64,000 nt of DNA, taken from positions 1 through 64,000 of the forward strand of contig FLMG01001193.1 of assembly GCA_900088475.1 (NCBI GenBank). The letters are read 5' to 3'. Every line of letters starts with the position of its first letter. Position 1 is the stretch's first letter. The notes beneath the pieces were generated by a model, which saw only the letters and a program-made list of their open reading frames with translations, was not told where the DNA came from and made no database searches. The position numbers were made by a program, and so were the translations under genes. Source of the DNA: Hyphochytrium catenoides (taxonomy: Eukaryota > Sar > Hyphochytriomycetes > Hyphochytriales > Hyphochytriaceae). Shown in pieces: positions 12,775 to 23,600 of the stretch.

Positions 12775-14162
12775 TGAACCTGATAATGGAGACGAGTCCA
12801 CTGTGAAGCAATATTGCTTGTTTGGGCTCAAGCTTGACGGATGCATATGCAACTTCTAAAAGTCAGTCTCTCGCCCCTCGCTGGGGCTCAAGCCAATGTT
12901 ACTGGTTTGATAGGAGGGCCAGCATTGGTTATGCTCTCCACATCAGTGCCAGTGAGAAGTCAAACCTCTACTATCATATCGACTGTAACATATGAGGAGC
13001 TCTTTCATCAGTCCGCCCTAATCCTGCAGACACCTCTCATGGGCTCCGAGGAGTTTTGCACAAGCGTGAAAGGGTCAACTATGGTTTTCCTAGTGCATGG
13101 ATGATAGTCGTACTATGCGGCCTCCTCTTAGCAGTTGCAGCTGCGGATGGTGGTATGAAAGATATGATAAGTTTCGTGGCCGGAGTGTTAAGCTTGTAAA
13201 CGGCATCGCGTTGAACCGACTTAAGACACATCAACTGTTCTGCGTCTACCTCATGGCATACATCAGCCAGTATATGTCAATCATATAGGATGGTATTAAA
13301 CCCCTAGCACGCACAAATAAAAATGAAATGCTACTGGTTGATTGGAAGGCTTCATTGCTTGCAACCCCAGAGACGCAGAAGCATAATACTGCCATTTCTA
13401 TATAAGATTGACGTTCACTAGCCAGCATATATCACTACCTATGGTCCTTGATTATCAGCAAGCGCGGCCGTGCCGCAGTCAACAGCCGAAGGAAGTAAAC
13501 TTGAGCGCTAATGGCCAAGCTCTTCAAGAACTTCTACGACGCATCGTGTCATCATTCGCATTGCAGCTCACCAGCCTTGGCGCCATCGCGTTCAGCGGTT
13601 GTTGCGCTGCAGGGACCAGCTCCGCCAGGTTTGTCCGTTATTTCTCTGGGTATCTGCAACTTCTTGACTCCTGGGGGAGGACACCATTGGCCGGGATTGT
13701 TGTTACCTGTAACAATACTCATCAGACCCACACATCATAGACGGAGACCTCCTCCAGGAGTTGGAGTGTGTTGAAGGTGTTTGGGGTGGTGGGTTTGCAG
13801 TCTGAAGAAGTGCTATGAAGGTGCACGCGGGGCTGATGAGCGGAGAGACAGAGGAGAGACGGAGGTCCTCGATGACAGCACGGCACTACGGTTCTGTCGT
13901 CCCTGCGCCGCCACCTGCACCCATCTCTTGTTGGCTACATTGCACCACCTTGGGCACAACGAACTCCATTAGACGAGACCCTCTATCTTCTGTCAGGCAT
14001 TCCTTCTGTCGACGTTCCCCCGGCTCCAATCTTTCCATCAAAGCTAGGCTGAATGAAGTGGCCGCTTTAGCTATTATTGGTGAACAGATAGGCGTACGAG
14101 AGTGAACGGGGTTGCCTGCCCTTGCCTACTCTAAGGACTAGATTAGAGGGACGAACCGCGCC
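12775..14162. other. Spacer between the two QSOX-like genes
   Basis: About 1.4 kb with no recognised protein. Several short plus-strand frames exist (12841-13104, 13408-13740, 13815-14105) without domains, and low-complexity Pro/Arg content around 13700-13800 argues against coding. A 32-codon frame at 13101-13199 begins with a hydrophobic leader-like stretch and is listed separately. Because both flanking genes read rightwards, the promoter of the second oxidase should lie just upstream of 14163. Confidence 0.4.
13101..13199 (+). other. Short hydrophobic open frame, possible exon or remnant
   Basis: A 32-codon frame starts MIVVLCGLLLAVAAADGG, which looks like a signal peptide or a membrane helix. 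It could be an exon of a small unrecognised membrane protein, joined to the Ser/Thr-rich frame at 12841-13080, or a remnant of duplication between the two oxidase genes. No homology was recognised, and short hydrophobic frames are common by chance. Confidence 0.15.
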
Positions 14163-16595
14163 ATGGGCTCATGGTGGGTCATATTTCTTTTTGCTATTGC
14201 TTCAGTAGCAAGTCTAGCTCATGGGGAAGGATTATTTGATGGAGTGGCTACGGTAAAAGAGATCACCGACGCTAACCTCGAGGAACTCGTTATGAATGAT
14301 AAGGAGCATACCTGGGCTCTGGACTTCTACGCGCCATGGTGAGAACACTAATGTTGCGTCTCCTTTTGGAGACCTGTCTGAGTATCATCGAAACTTGTGA
14401 CGTTAAGCGTCAATACCCATGTGCCCTAACCCTTCCTGAACTTTGCTTGCCTCATGGCTTGGTCCTTTACCTGCCTGTCGGTCTTCCTTGACCATCACAC
14501 ATTGACGCTCCTGGTAGGTGTCCTGCCTGCCAGATGTATGCCTCCACCTGGAAACAAATAGCTGCCCACTACAAGGATGATAATAGGGTTCGGGTAAGTA
14601 CAACGTTAAGCCCACAGAGATGTCTCCGTTCTCACATCTATGTTGACGGCCATATTCATAGATCGGAGCTGTCAACTGTGAAGACTTTCGACGCATGTGT
14701 CAGGACCATGGAGTCAGAGGCTTCCCTACGATAGTGCTTTATAACTTTCCCCCAAAGCCAGAGAATTGGGGCTCACATATTAAAGCCGAAAGAGGTAGGG
14801 AAAGGATCATCGTCTTTTATGTTGTCATCAACCCACTCAGTGAAGATGCAGAGAAGAAGAAGAATAGCGAGGTGTTTATCGCTTTTCTGGAGGATGGATT
14901 GAAGGACGTCAGGGAGGCTGACGGAAGTAAGGGCTTTCCGAGTGTTATTAACGGTACGCAGGACCACGCCTACGTCTACCTTGACTTTACTAGCAATGGG
15001 TCGCCCTGACTAGACCTTCGACAGAGGGAGCGAAGCCAACCCATGCCATTGAGATTACGAAGCTATCAGAACAGGTGATGGGTGGCGACAGTAGGATACT
15101 CGACGCCGGAGTTGCTGTGGCCCATATTCTACAGTTTGATGCGATGATGGGAGTCTCAGAACTAGAGAAGGAGAGGCTTACAGCGCTGAAGGAGGTGATA
15201 AAGATGATCGGGTAAGAAAGAATGCCCTACTTTTAGTTGCTTCAGTGCCAAACGCTCAACGCTCACTTGATGTCAACAGCGCCCTGTTTCCGCTCGAGGC
15301 TAACCGTCTAGCGCTTCGGAAGCTCTACAAGCGCATGAGCGATCGCGAACTCTGGTCATCGGAAGACTGGCTTGAGATGGTAGATAGCTGGGGCCGAGAG
15401 GTGTCACAGACGACACAACCTGCAGAACTGTTCTCGCGAGGCACTGGCCCTTATGCCGCGTGTCGATCCTTCACTTGCGCACTCTGGAGTCTCTTCCACT
15501 TCACCTCTACAGAACTATATGAACGAGAGAAACTATTAGCGAGGGCAAAGAGGTACGTGTGACAGATTGGTGCTTGTTACTATACTGCAGACCCTCTGAC
15601 CAAATTCAGCGTCCGACCGGAGCACCTGAAGGAAATAACTCCGCTAGCCTTTGGCAGAGCTGTACGCTTAGCCGTGGACCACTTCTTCGGATGCATGCAA
15701 TGCAGAGAGCACTTTCTTACGGCCAATCCCGTGTCAAAAATAGATAGTCTATGGTAGGTACACCCATCTCCCTCAACAGATGCTCTTCAGAAGGCTATGA
15801 TGAATAGACATAGGTCCAAAAGCAGAGGCAGTTTGAGCGATATGCAAGTAGAAGAGAGAAGAGCGGTATAGCGAGAAGTGACTTACGAGGAGGAGCGACA
15901 GAGTGGCTTGAAGAAAGAGCACGAGAAACGAAGAGAGACAGCCAAAGAGAGTCTGAGGGCGCCAGAAAGCAAAGAGGATAGCAAGAATGGGCTGCTAATT
16001 GCTGCACGCTGGTGATCCTGTTCGTGCAAGCGAATCCTCACGTCATCCTTACCATAGGGATCCGTCCGACCGAGTTCAGAGTGCTGAGAAGTATGCGCTG
16101 TGGCTCTGGGAGATGCACAACACCGTAAACAAGAGAACAGACAAGGAAGAATGGCCACCTATGATGGACTGCAGCGAGTGCAGAGAACACTCTGGCGAGA
16201 ATGCAGGTTAGACATTTTATAAACCATGGTTTTCTTCCCTTGCTAATGAGCTTTCTCCACCAGTGGTGTGGAGAAAGAAAGATATACTAAAGTTCATGAA
16301 AGGCCAGTATTCCCTGGCAAAATCTTGGACGGCCTTAGCAGGAGATCTGAAGATCGGACTTCTGCAGGATGGCACAGAAGAGCCGATAGATGATCCTGGT
16401 ATCCCAGCTGTTAGGCAGGAGTTAAACGCCGACGCGTCACCGTCAAAGAAGCCACTGGAGAAGCTTGACTTGTCTGGGCTTCCTCCCTCTTGGATTCCTC
16501 TGGCCCTTCTGCTATCAGCCGTCCTCTTCTCGGCCCTGCAGCTTACCCCACTAGGCAGATTGCTTACGGCTAAAGCTATTAGAGCATCGTATTAG
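14163..16595 (+). CDS. QSOX-like sulfhydryl oxidase, shorter paralogue
   Basis: Second sulfhydryl oxidase, tandem to the one ending at 12774. It starts with a clear signal peptide (FLFAIASVASLAHGEG). The thioredoxin domain begins ANLEELVMNDKEHTWALDFY; an intron splits the tryptophan codon of the active site, so FYAPW joins CPACQMYASTWK at about 14521. The cis-proline region is GVRGFPTIVLYNFP (about 14710-14750). The helical region around 15060-15400 includes PLEANRLALRKLYKRM. The Erv/ALR domain carries RSFTCALWSLFHFTSTEL (about 15465), FFGCMQCREHFLTANP (about 15685-15730) and ALWLWEMHNTVNKRTDKEEW (about 16095); a third cysteine pair CSEC is near 16170. One transmembrane helix lies near the C-terminus (WIPLALLLSAVLFSALQLTP). 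It lacks the long acidic insert of its neighbour. The 3' end faces the MRM1-like gene 59 bases away. Exons between 14800 and 15060 are uncertain. Confidence 0.85.
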
Positions 16596-16654
16596 GACTA
16601 AGCTATTTATGAAGACGGAATGCATCCGCCATATCCATCAGGAAGCGGCTGGCT

Positions 16655-18469
16655 TCAGCTAATGGACCCAAGAAGCTGATAGAGTAGAACAGCGGTCGCA
16701 ACATTAACGTTGAGTGAGTCCACCTCATCAGAGCCAATCACCTTGTCTGGTAGACGTTTGCCTACAAAATGATATTTTAGTATAGTACTGCGTCGGAAGG
16801 TCCATGCAAAAGCTAACCAGAGATGGTGACCAAGGTGCTACAGACAGATTTTATATTGGCCCTGAGTCCCCGGCTCTCATTGCCCTGTGAATGATAGGAG
16901 CTTAGCTATCATCGGTCCTGCTTAGTACTGCATCTGTGGTGAATGTCAATGGCTCTTACCACCACGATAATAGTCGGTCTGGTAACTTTAAAGTCACGGC
17001 ATTCAATTGTCCCAGGCCCCAAGCAGCTTCCAACAACATCCCAACCCCGATCAGTCGCTTCAGCTAGAATGTGGTGCATTTTCTCCGCTCGCCATAGCCG
17101 GCCCTACACCACAAACAGCCATGGCAGGCAATGTTCGTAAAGACTCATATCTCATGGACTGAGAGGTGCAAAAGGAGTGGGGGCGTTTAGCTAAACGCGT
17201 CTCTTGAGTCTTTAGCTCACCTCTGCTGCCAAGACTTCTAATGCACCAGCAGAACTACGGCTGACTGTTGGGGTCAGTGGGGCAGAGTTGCGCAAACTGA
17301 TAAGGACCCCTTCGGCATCCTAAGAATATAGAGCGGCATCCACACTGGAGTCAGCGATTGAAAGCACGAGTGAACGCACTCCGCACAGTACCGACCAAGA
17401 AGGCGCAGGTTCTGAGAATTCCTCCCAGGTTCTGAGGGTTGTCGTCAGTTATTGTACATTTAGCTCATGGATTGTCTTTCAATTCACACACCTGCGGATC
17501 CTGAACCTCATCTACCGCGACATATATAGCAGGCTTACTGTTCTCCGTCGCTGAGAGTAAAAATTCTATCAAGCCCACGAAGACGAATTTACTTTTCGTA
17601 CTCGCTAAGGCTGCCTTACCTCTCGTAGAGCGCAGGTCTTCTGGGCTCCGAAGAGATAGTAACGCAAGCGGACTCACGTCTAAAATAACACCCTAAGGCA
17701 AGAGAGATCAAGTTTGGAGAGTCAGTACGTAAAGACAGCACAGCGACCAGGCACGACCGCTATATAGTACCTGATGCGGCCGATTGTCTGTCAGTGCGTT
17801 CATTGCAGCCTTACTTTATAAGAGGTAACTAACAATTAGGAACCCTAGAGGGCGAGGAAAAGCGATTCAGCAAACCTGCAATAAGTGATCTCCAGGCCCG
17901 CCTGTCCAGCTAGTTCAAGGAGTTTGCCCTGCGTCTCCTCCACGCTCTTCTGTTCTTTCTTGTTAAGAGATTTGGCCCTTTCTCCTTGCTAACACATTTC
18001 AGGGTCAAGCGTTAACACATAGCAACGTGTCAGAAGTACAGGTACCTAACACCTAGAATCTCTCTACCTTCTGAAGCAGGATTCTGTGCAATCCGCGGTG
18101 CCGGAGCTTCAGGGCCAAGATAGTGCTGTGCAATCCATAGAGCAGCTCTCCCTAAATTGAGGACAAAGGCAGCGCTTCGTTTTTCAGCAAAATGTAAGAG
18201 TAGACGTGCCCTCGAAGGCTTACCTCTGTCGTGGCCTTCAAATGTCTAACTTCGTCGTGCAGAGTGAGGAGTTTATCATTGGGAATGAAGGAGGAGGGTC
18301 TGCTCGGTCTACGTTGCGAGCTGTGGGATAGTCTAGAATGTATGAGAAGAGAGTAAGGGCGAGTATAAGGAGCAGGAACACACAAGGCCCTGGGTATCAT
18401 CATTGGGCCTCCACCTGTAAACCCGTGAACTATCTATGTATTAATCGCCTTACCGCTTGGCATAGCCAT
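16655..18469 (-). CDS. TrmH/SpoU-family rRNA 2'-O-methyltransferase, MRM1-like
   Basis: SAM-dependent RNA ribose methyltransferase of the knotted SPOUT fold, most like the MRM1/RlmB branch that methylates large-subunit rRNA. Spliced exons show the family motifs in order: AIYVAVDEVQDPQ (about 17500) joined to NLGGILRTCAF (about 17430); GVLISLRNSAPLTPTVSRSS then AGALEVLAAE (about 17300-17225); EKMHHILAEATDRGWDVVG (about 17080); RPTIIVV joined to GNESRGLRANIKS (about 16970 and 16880); and EVDSLNVNVATAVLLYQLLG (about 16720-16670), stop at 16655-16657. The start chosen is ATG 18469, MAMPSG spliced to GGPMMIPRALCVP, followed by a Ser/Arg-rich stretch that looks like a mitochondrial targeting peptide. 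About eight exons. Mitochondrial location is inferred from the N-terminus only. Confidence 0.85.
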
Positions 18470-18874
18470 TGCAGACCCCGTTCAGGCAAGCTCTCCTATG
18501 AGAGCTTAGTATAGCACATCTCAGGGCCATCCTCTTGTGACTTTCGGACAGCACCGTCAACTGATGGGATCGTCCCGGGGCAATGGGTCAACGGAGCCGG
18601 CCTTTGAGACCGGGGCTCTAGGCTGATGAAAGGCTTATGACGATAGGATCCACAAACATGCTCCTCTTGAATGCAAGCTCTTCTGACTGGGCCTTTGCCA
18701 TTCGATGAGCCCGCATGCCTGGCTGATGTGTGTGTGCCATGATGATGGATGAAGACGGCGGCTGGACTGGCGGCAGCGCCACTGTCCCTGGCAGATTTGT
18801 GCGATGTAGGACGTGAGTCTGTGTGTTCGATTACATAGTTGTACTGCAAGCGTGGCAGATGGGTTTGGGCTCCT
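18470..18874. promoter_or_regulatory. Divergent intergenic region
   Basis: About 0.4 kb between the start of the minus-strand MRM1-like gene and the start chosen for the plus-strand METTL-like gene. Both promoters should lie here. Open frames on the minus strand (18496-18913) are not tied to any family. No specific regulatory site is recognised. Confidence 0.35.
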
Positions 18875-20380
18875 ATGACCAACAGAAACGACCAGAGACA
18901 TCATCAGAACCAAATGTCCCGATGTCTATTGCCGCGAGCTGACTCCTTCAGTGCCCAGGCTGCGCTGCTTGACTGTTGTCGCTTCTTGCAGACTCAGAAA
19001 CGTCTCTGCTGCCTCCTGACAACGATCAATTTGCCTTGCCTTTTCATAGGCAGAGGTTGTCGTTGTTAGTCTTGCACTTGGAAAGGGGATTATCTGGCGG
19101 AGAGCCCGCGATAGGTCTGGTCGGTAGAGCGATGGAAGATGAAGTCTTCTTTGACCCAGATCTCTTCGTCAACAAGAAGTGAGTCGGTCTTCCACATCTC
19201 TGTACGACGTCGTGATTAATTATGGATGTTTCTTTGGATGTAGTTATTGCAAGAGGAGGTTTGACTTCTGTGACGGCATCTGCCAGGAAGTTGACTGCTC
19301 CGTCGCAGCTTCGGTGAGAGCCTTGAACTTGTCCGCATGGGAAAAAATAGAGCTCTGAAGCAGTAATCTTCATCTAGACTGATCATGACCTTACCGGCCA
19401 AGTAGTATGGCCAGTCTCTATCTTCCTTAGCTGGTGAGAGCTTGACCCCCTAAATTGGCGCTGATTGAACTCGGGATGTTGTTAGTCGTCTTTCTCTTAA
19501 GTTCCGCATTGCCTCCATTGGGCTAAGTACTAACATCCTTAGAGGTTTATTGCGTCCAATAGGGACCAGTTCCAAGGAAAGACAGTTCTGGAAGTTGGAG
19601 CCGGATGCGGGTTGAGCGGATTCGTTGCTAGCCACTTCTGTCGGAGAGTATACATCACAGATGGGAATGATATAGTTCTCGATCTTCTCAGACAAACGTT
19701 TGACCAACACGTGCCCACCGGAAGGAAAGAGACGGTATGAGACCTCTCTTAGAATCCTAAAGACTGAGACTGAGAAGCACTGCGAATCCTAGATCATGAT
19801 TGAAAAGCTTGTCTGGGGTGACGCAGAGACCGTCGGACAACTGGAGAACAAGGCGATTAAAGATGGCGGCTTTGACGTCGTTATTGGCGCAGATGTTTTC
19901 TGTTGGCCGAACCTAGTTGCACCTTTGGTCTCAACTGTCAAGGTGAGAATGAGATTCCTGTCCCCCTTTAGTGTAGGTTATGGGCTACGTGCTTCCCTTT
20001 ACTAGATTGATTGCTCAGGGTATTCGTCAATAGTATTTCTTGCAGCAATCTGCAGCAAGGGACCCTGTCTTCTATTGCGGCTTTGTTTGCAGGGCGCTCT
20101 CGACAGAGGTAAGTTAAAGGTTTTAATGTAGCACAGGAGTATAGGCGATAATTTGCTCTGATGGCATTCACAGAAGCTCCTGCTGGACGAAGCGAGGAAG
20201 GCGGGCCTCACGGTGACTCTTATAGACTCTACCACATTCCTACCTAGTCCCCCTCCCTCAAATGTTGAGTCAAGACGGGAGCTTAAGCTTCTTGTCCTTC
20301 GGCCCGACTCGCTCTCACCCTACTGGAAAGAACAAGTTGCCTTAAGCCAGTTAGCGGATTATCAGGCATCCGCCTGTTAA
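18875..20380 (+). CDS. METTL21/EEF2KMT-like class I methyltransferase
   Basis: SAM-dependent seven-beta-strand methyltransferase of the METTL21/FAM86 group, whose known members methylate lysines in translation factors and chaperones. Exons: MTNRNDQRHHQNQMSRCLLP from ATG 18875; EDEVFFDPDLFVNKK ending near 19180; the SAM motif I exon with GKTVLEVGAGCGLSGFVAS (about 19580-19640) and VYITDGNDIVLDLLRQTF; then the frame through 19797-19942 with KLVWGDAETV and FDVVIGADVFCWPNLVAPLV; then ARDPVFYCGFVCRALSTE (about 20050-20108); then KLLLDEARKAGLTVTL to the stop at 20378-20380. After the acidic strand-4 end the sequence is ADVFCW, where many relatives have Asp-x-x-Tyr, so the substrate should not be assumed. 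About seven exons; the 5' end is the least certain part. Confidence 0.75.
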
Positions 20381-20663
20381 GGAGGACAGGAAGAACCATA
20401 TGGAGCCCTACTCCCATATTTATTTACCATACGCAAGCCCTATCCTACAAACTGAATGGTGATGTCCTCTGACGCGTTAGTTGTTGAAATGCAGCTATTG
20501 CTGGTTGCATTCGCCAGGTTTGTCTTCATCCCCGTCGAGGTCAATGAGTGGACGAGTCTGGGGGTTACGGCGGGGTGGCTTTCCTACATAGTTGGCCTTC
20601 TCTTGTGCCGAAACCTCATTCAATGGCAGCGTCTGTAGGCAGAGGCATTAGATTAGTTAGGGT

Positions 20664-23600
20664 TCAGACCCCAGATAAAGAACGTACATTGTTGACGTTC
20701 TCCTTCTCCTGCACAACATCCCCGCCCGCAGGATGTCTTGGTGGTAGAGGTGCCGAAGATGGAATCTTCGCCTCAACTGAAATGGGGTAGCTGACCGCTC
20801 CTGGATTAGGTGTGCTAGAGACTGCTCGGGCACTCTTCAATTCGGCCAGCTCGGACTGATTCATGTAGAGCGACAGATGAAAATGGATTAGAAAGGGTTA
20901 TCAACTCTTTGCTCCTACTTATTTTTTACCTCCAGCTTAGCAATTTTCGTGGCATATTGACGGCGGAGAATGTCAGCATTCTCGACAGACGCAGCTGAAG
21001 GTTGTTCTTTGGCAGTAAGTAAAGCCTTCTCTAGCTTGCGATTATCAACGTGCAGCTGAAGATTCTCGCTCTCAAGATATGAGATCCGCTTCCGCAATTC
21101 TTCAGCCTTATGGGACGATAGATCAGCACTGCTTGCCAGCTCAGACTGCACTTTACCCAACTCCGAGTCAAGTAGCTGGATCTGTTGGTGAAGACTCAGA
21201 CTAGACCATCTCATAAGAATGAATACTCTATAATGACCTGTTTCTCCTGTGCTTCACGCTGCTTCTGTAGATCTTCAACTAGATCCTGTAAACCACTGGC
21301 CGCAGCCACTCTGCTCTCCATTGCGTCAAGCTCAGCCATGAGAACAGCATTCTTTTCGTTTGACGTCTTCAAAATTCGTTGTAGTCGGTCCACTTCTTGA
21401 CTTAAGTTATCTATCTCATCTTGAGGACCCGCGTTGGTACTAAGCACCTCAAGCTCCTTCTTGATGCGCTTCCTGTCATACTGTAACCATAGAAGTTACT
21501 ATTTTCACGTTTGTCAACCAGAAGCTTTCAATGCCACCTGAAGCGACTGGACCGATCGAACTAACGAAGCCACCAATTCTGAAACGGCGGGTCTGGAGCC
21601 ATCTTGGATCTGGAGGACTTTGGATGCCAAAGCTAGGGCACTGTCGTGCTCCTCTTCGCTCTTCCTCAGAGCCTAAAGTTTCATATATCATCACTACGTC
21701 AATCTAAACGACGTTTGAAGTACACTTACCTCTGCGACAAGCCTGGCGTTATCAGGATCGACCGCGGGTGGTACGGATCCAGAACGCTTAGTCAAGTCTT
21801 TTAGCTGTTGCTTCAGCTTCACGTTTTCCTCCTGATACTGCTTCCTCTCTTTCTTCATTTGCATGAGCTGCTGGACCTGCTCCTCTGTCAGCCGCACCTT
21901 TTCCAGCTTTTTCACTCGCTCTCTACTTTCTTCAAGGAGGTCAGCCGTTCTCTTGATTTCAAGCTCAAGCTTTTCATGCTTATCCTTCAAAGCCTGCACA
22001 GTCGTATCTGAGTGATCCTGTTTAGGGAAAGGCTAGTTAACTGTCACTGATTCCACCTGAATCTTTGCGATGTTCTCCTTTTCTGAAGTTTCAAAAGCAG
22101 ACTTTGTCTGATGTAGGGCGGCCTTTGTGTCTGCGAGTTGTTGCTCTATTTGCTTCGTTGCAGTCACTCGGCGTCTAACTTCGCTCTCAGCGGCAGCATT
22201 TGCCTCATTAAGCTCGGCGATCTCTTGTCTGAATCTAAAGGTGGCACTATCCAGCTCAGCCTCCTTCTCCGAAATTGCAGCTGTTAATGAATGAATCTGC
22301 TGGCGCAAGCTCGTGACTGATGTTTGAAGGTCCTCGGTTTGCTTCTGGCGCTACAATGACAAGCAACACGTCAGATACCCTAAACACCCAATAGTAAGAA
22401 AAGTCAAGCACCCTACATTCGCAATCCCTTGTACAGCTTCAGCCCTCTCCTTTTCAAGGAGGAGCCTTTGCCGTTCTAGCTCTGCCTGCTGATCCTGTGC
22501 CGTTGACAACAGAAGAACGAAGTAACCACAGACGATCGGTCACAAATTTCTACGACAAAACTCACAATTAACTCAGCAACATCAGCCTCCAGCTTTTTCT
22601 TCTCCTCTTGCACGAGCTGTGAGTCCGCAAGGGCTGCCCTAAGGTTTGCTTCAAGCTCAGCGCACTGTCCCTGCCCGTTAGGAGTGTATCACATTTCCAC
22701 GTCAAACGCAAAATTAGACTACCTTTGTCTTATACATTTCCATGGTAGAAGCGTCTTCTGGCAGCGAAGCTCGCTCTTGCCGGACAACATCTAATTCCTC
22801 GGTCACATTTGCTAGATGCTCTTGAAGGGTGATGTGCTCTTTTGACATCATCTCTAAGAGATCCTCCTTTGCGGAAAGCTCTTGTTGCAACTGTTCCAAC
22901 CTCAACTTTTCTTCCTCGCTTATCCTGACCTTTGCGCGAAGAACTTCGATCTCTTCACGGGCAGCCGTGAGTTCTGCTTCTGCTCTTGTAAGAGCTTCTC
23001 TTACTTCGATCAGCTCCTTATTCTGGTCTGCAGAGTGGAGGGCGAGATTCAACTGCTCATTTTCGGCCAGGAGTCTTTGCTGTTCCTCAAGCATAGCCGT
23101 GAGTGCAGCTAACTCTTCGTCTTTTGACTGTAGACATTGAACGTTGTTACACTTTTGAAGAACAATGGGTGGGTTCAAAGGAACTTTACCTTCGCAACAT
23201 GAGACGCAAAGTGCTCCTTCTCTTTTTCAACTTCCAAATCTTCGAGGTATTGTTGTGCAAGCCTTTCTGCTTCTCTTATCTTCGAGTCTGATTCTGTAGC
23301 AGGTAAATTTGGACTTAGAGAATCACTTTGCAACTTGGCACTCAACAGACCTACCTTCCAATCTCTCCTGCAGTCTTTCGATATTGTCGTTGGCATCATC
23401 TAGCATGGTGTTAATGCGCATGATCTCCTGAGTCTTGAATTCTAAAGAATTCTCTAGCTCTTGAATCCGTTCTTCCAGATTTGGCATCTTCTCCTTTTCA
23501 TTCAACTGTTTCTGGAGTTGGTCCTTAGCTGCAGACAGCTCCTGTAACTGCAGTCCATAAGCCTGCCCCTGCTTTTGCAACTCTTCATTCATATTTTCAA

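Noticed and set aside
16943-17140. Plus-strand frame inside the MRM1-like gene
   Set aside because: It is antisense to an exon with clear TrmH-family motifs.
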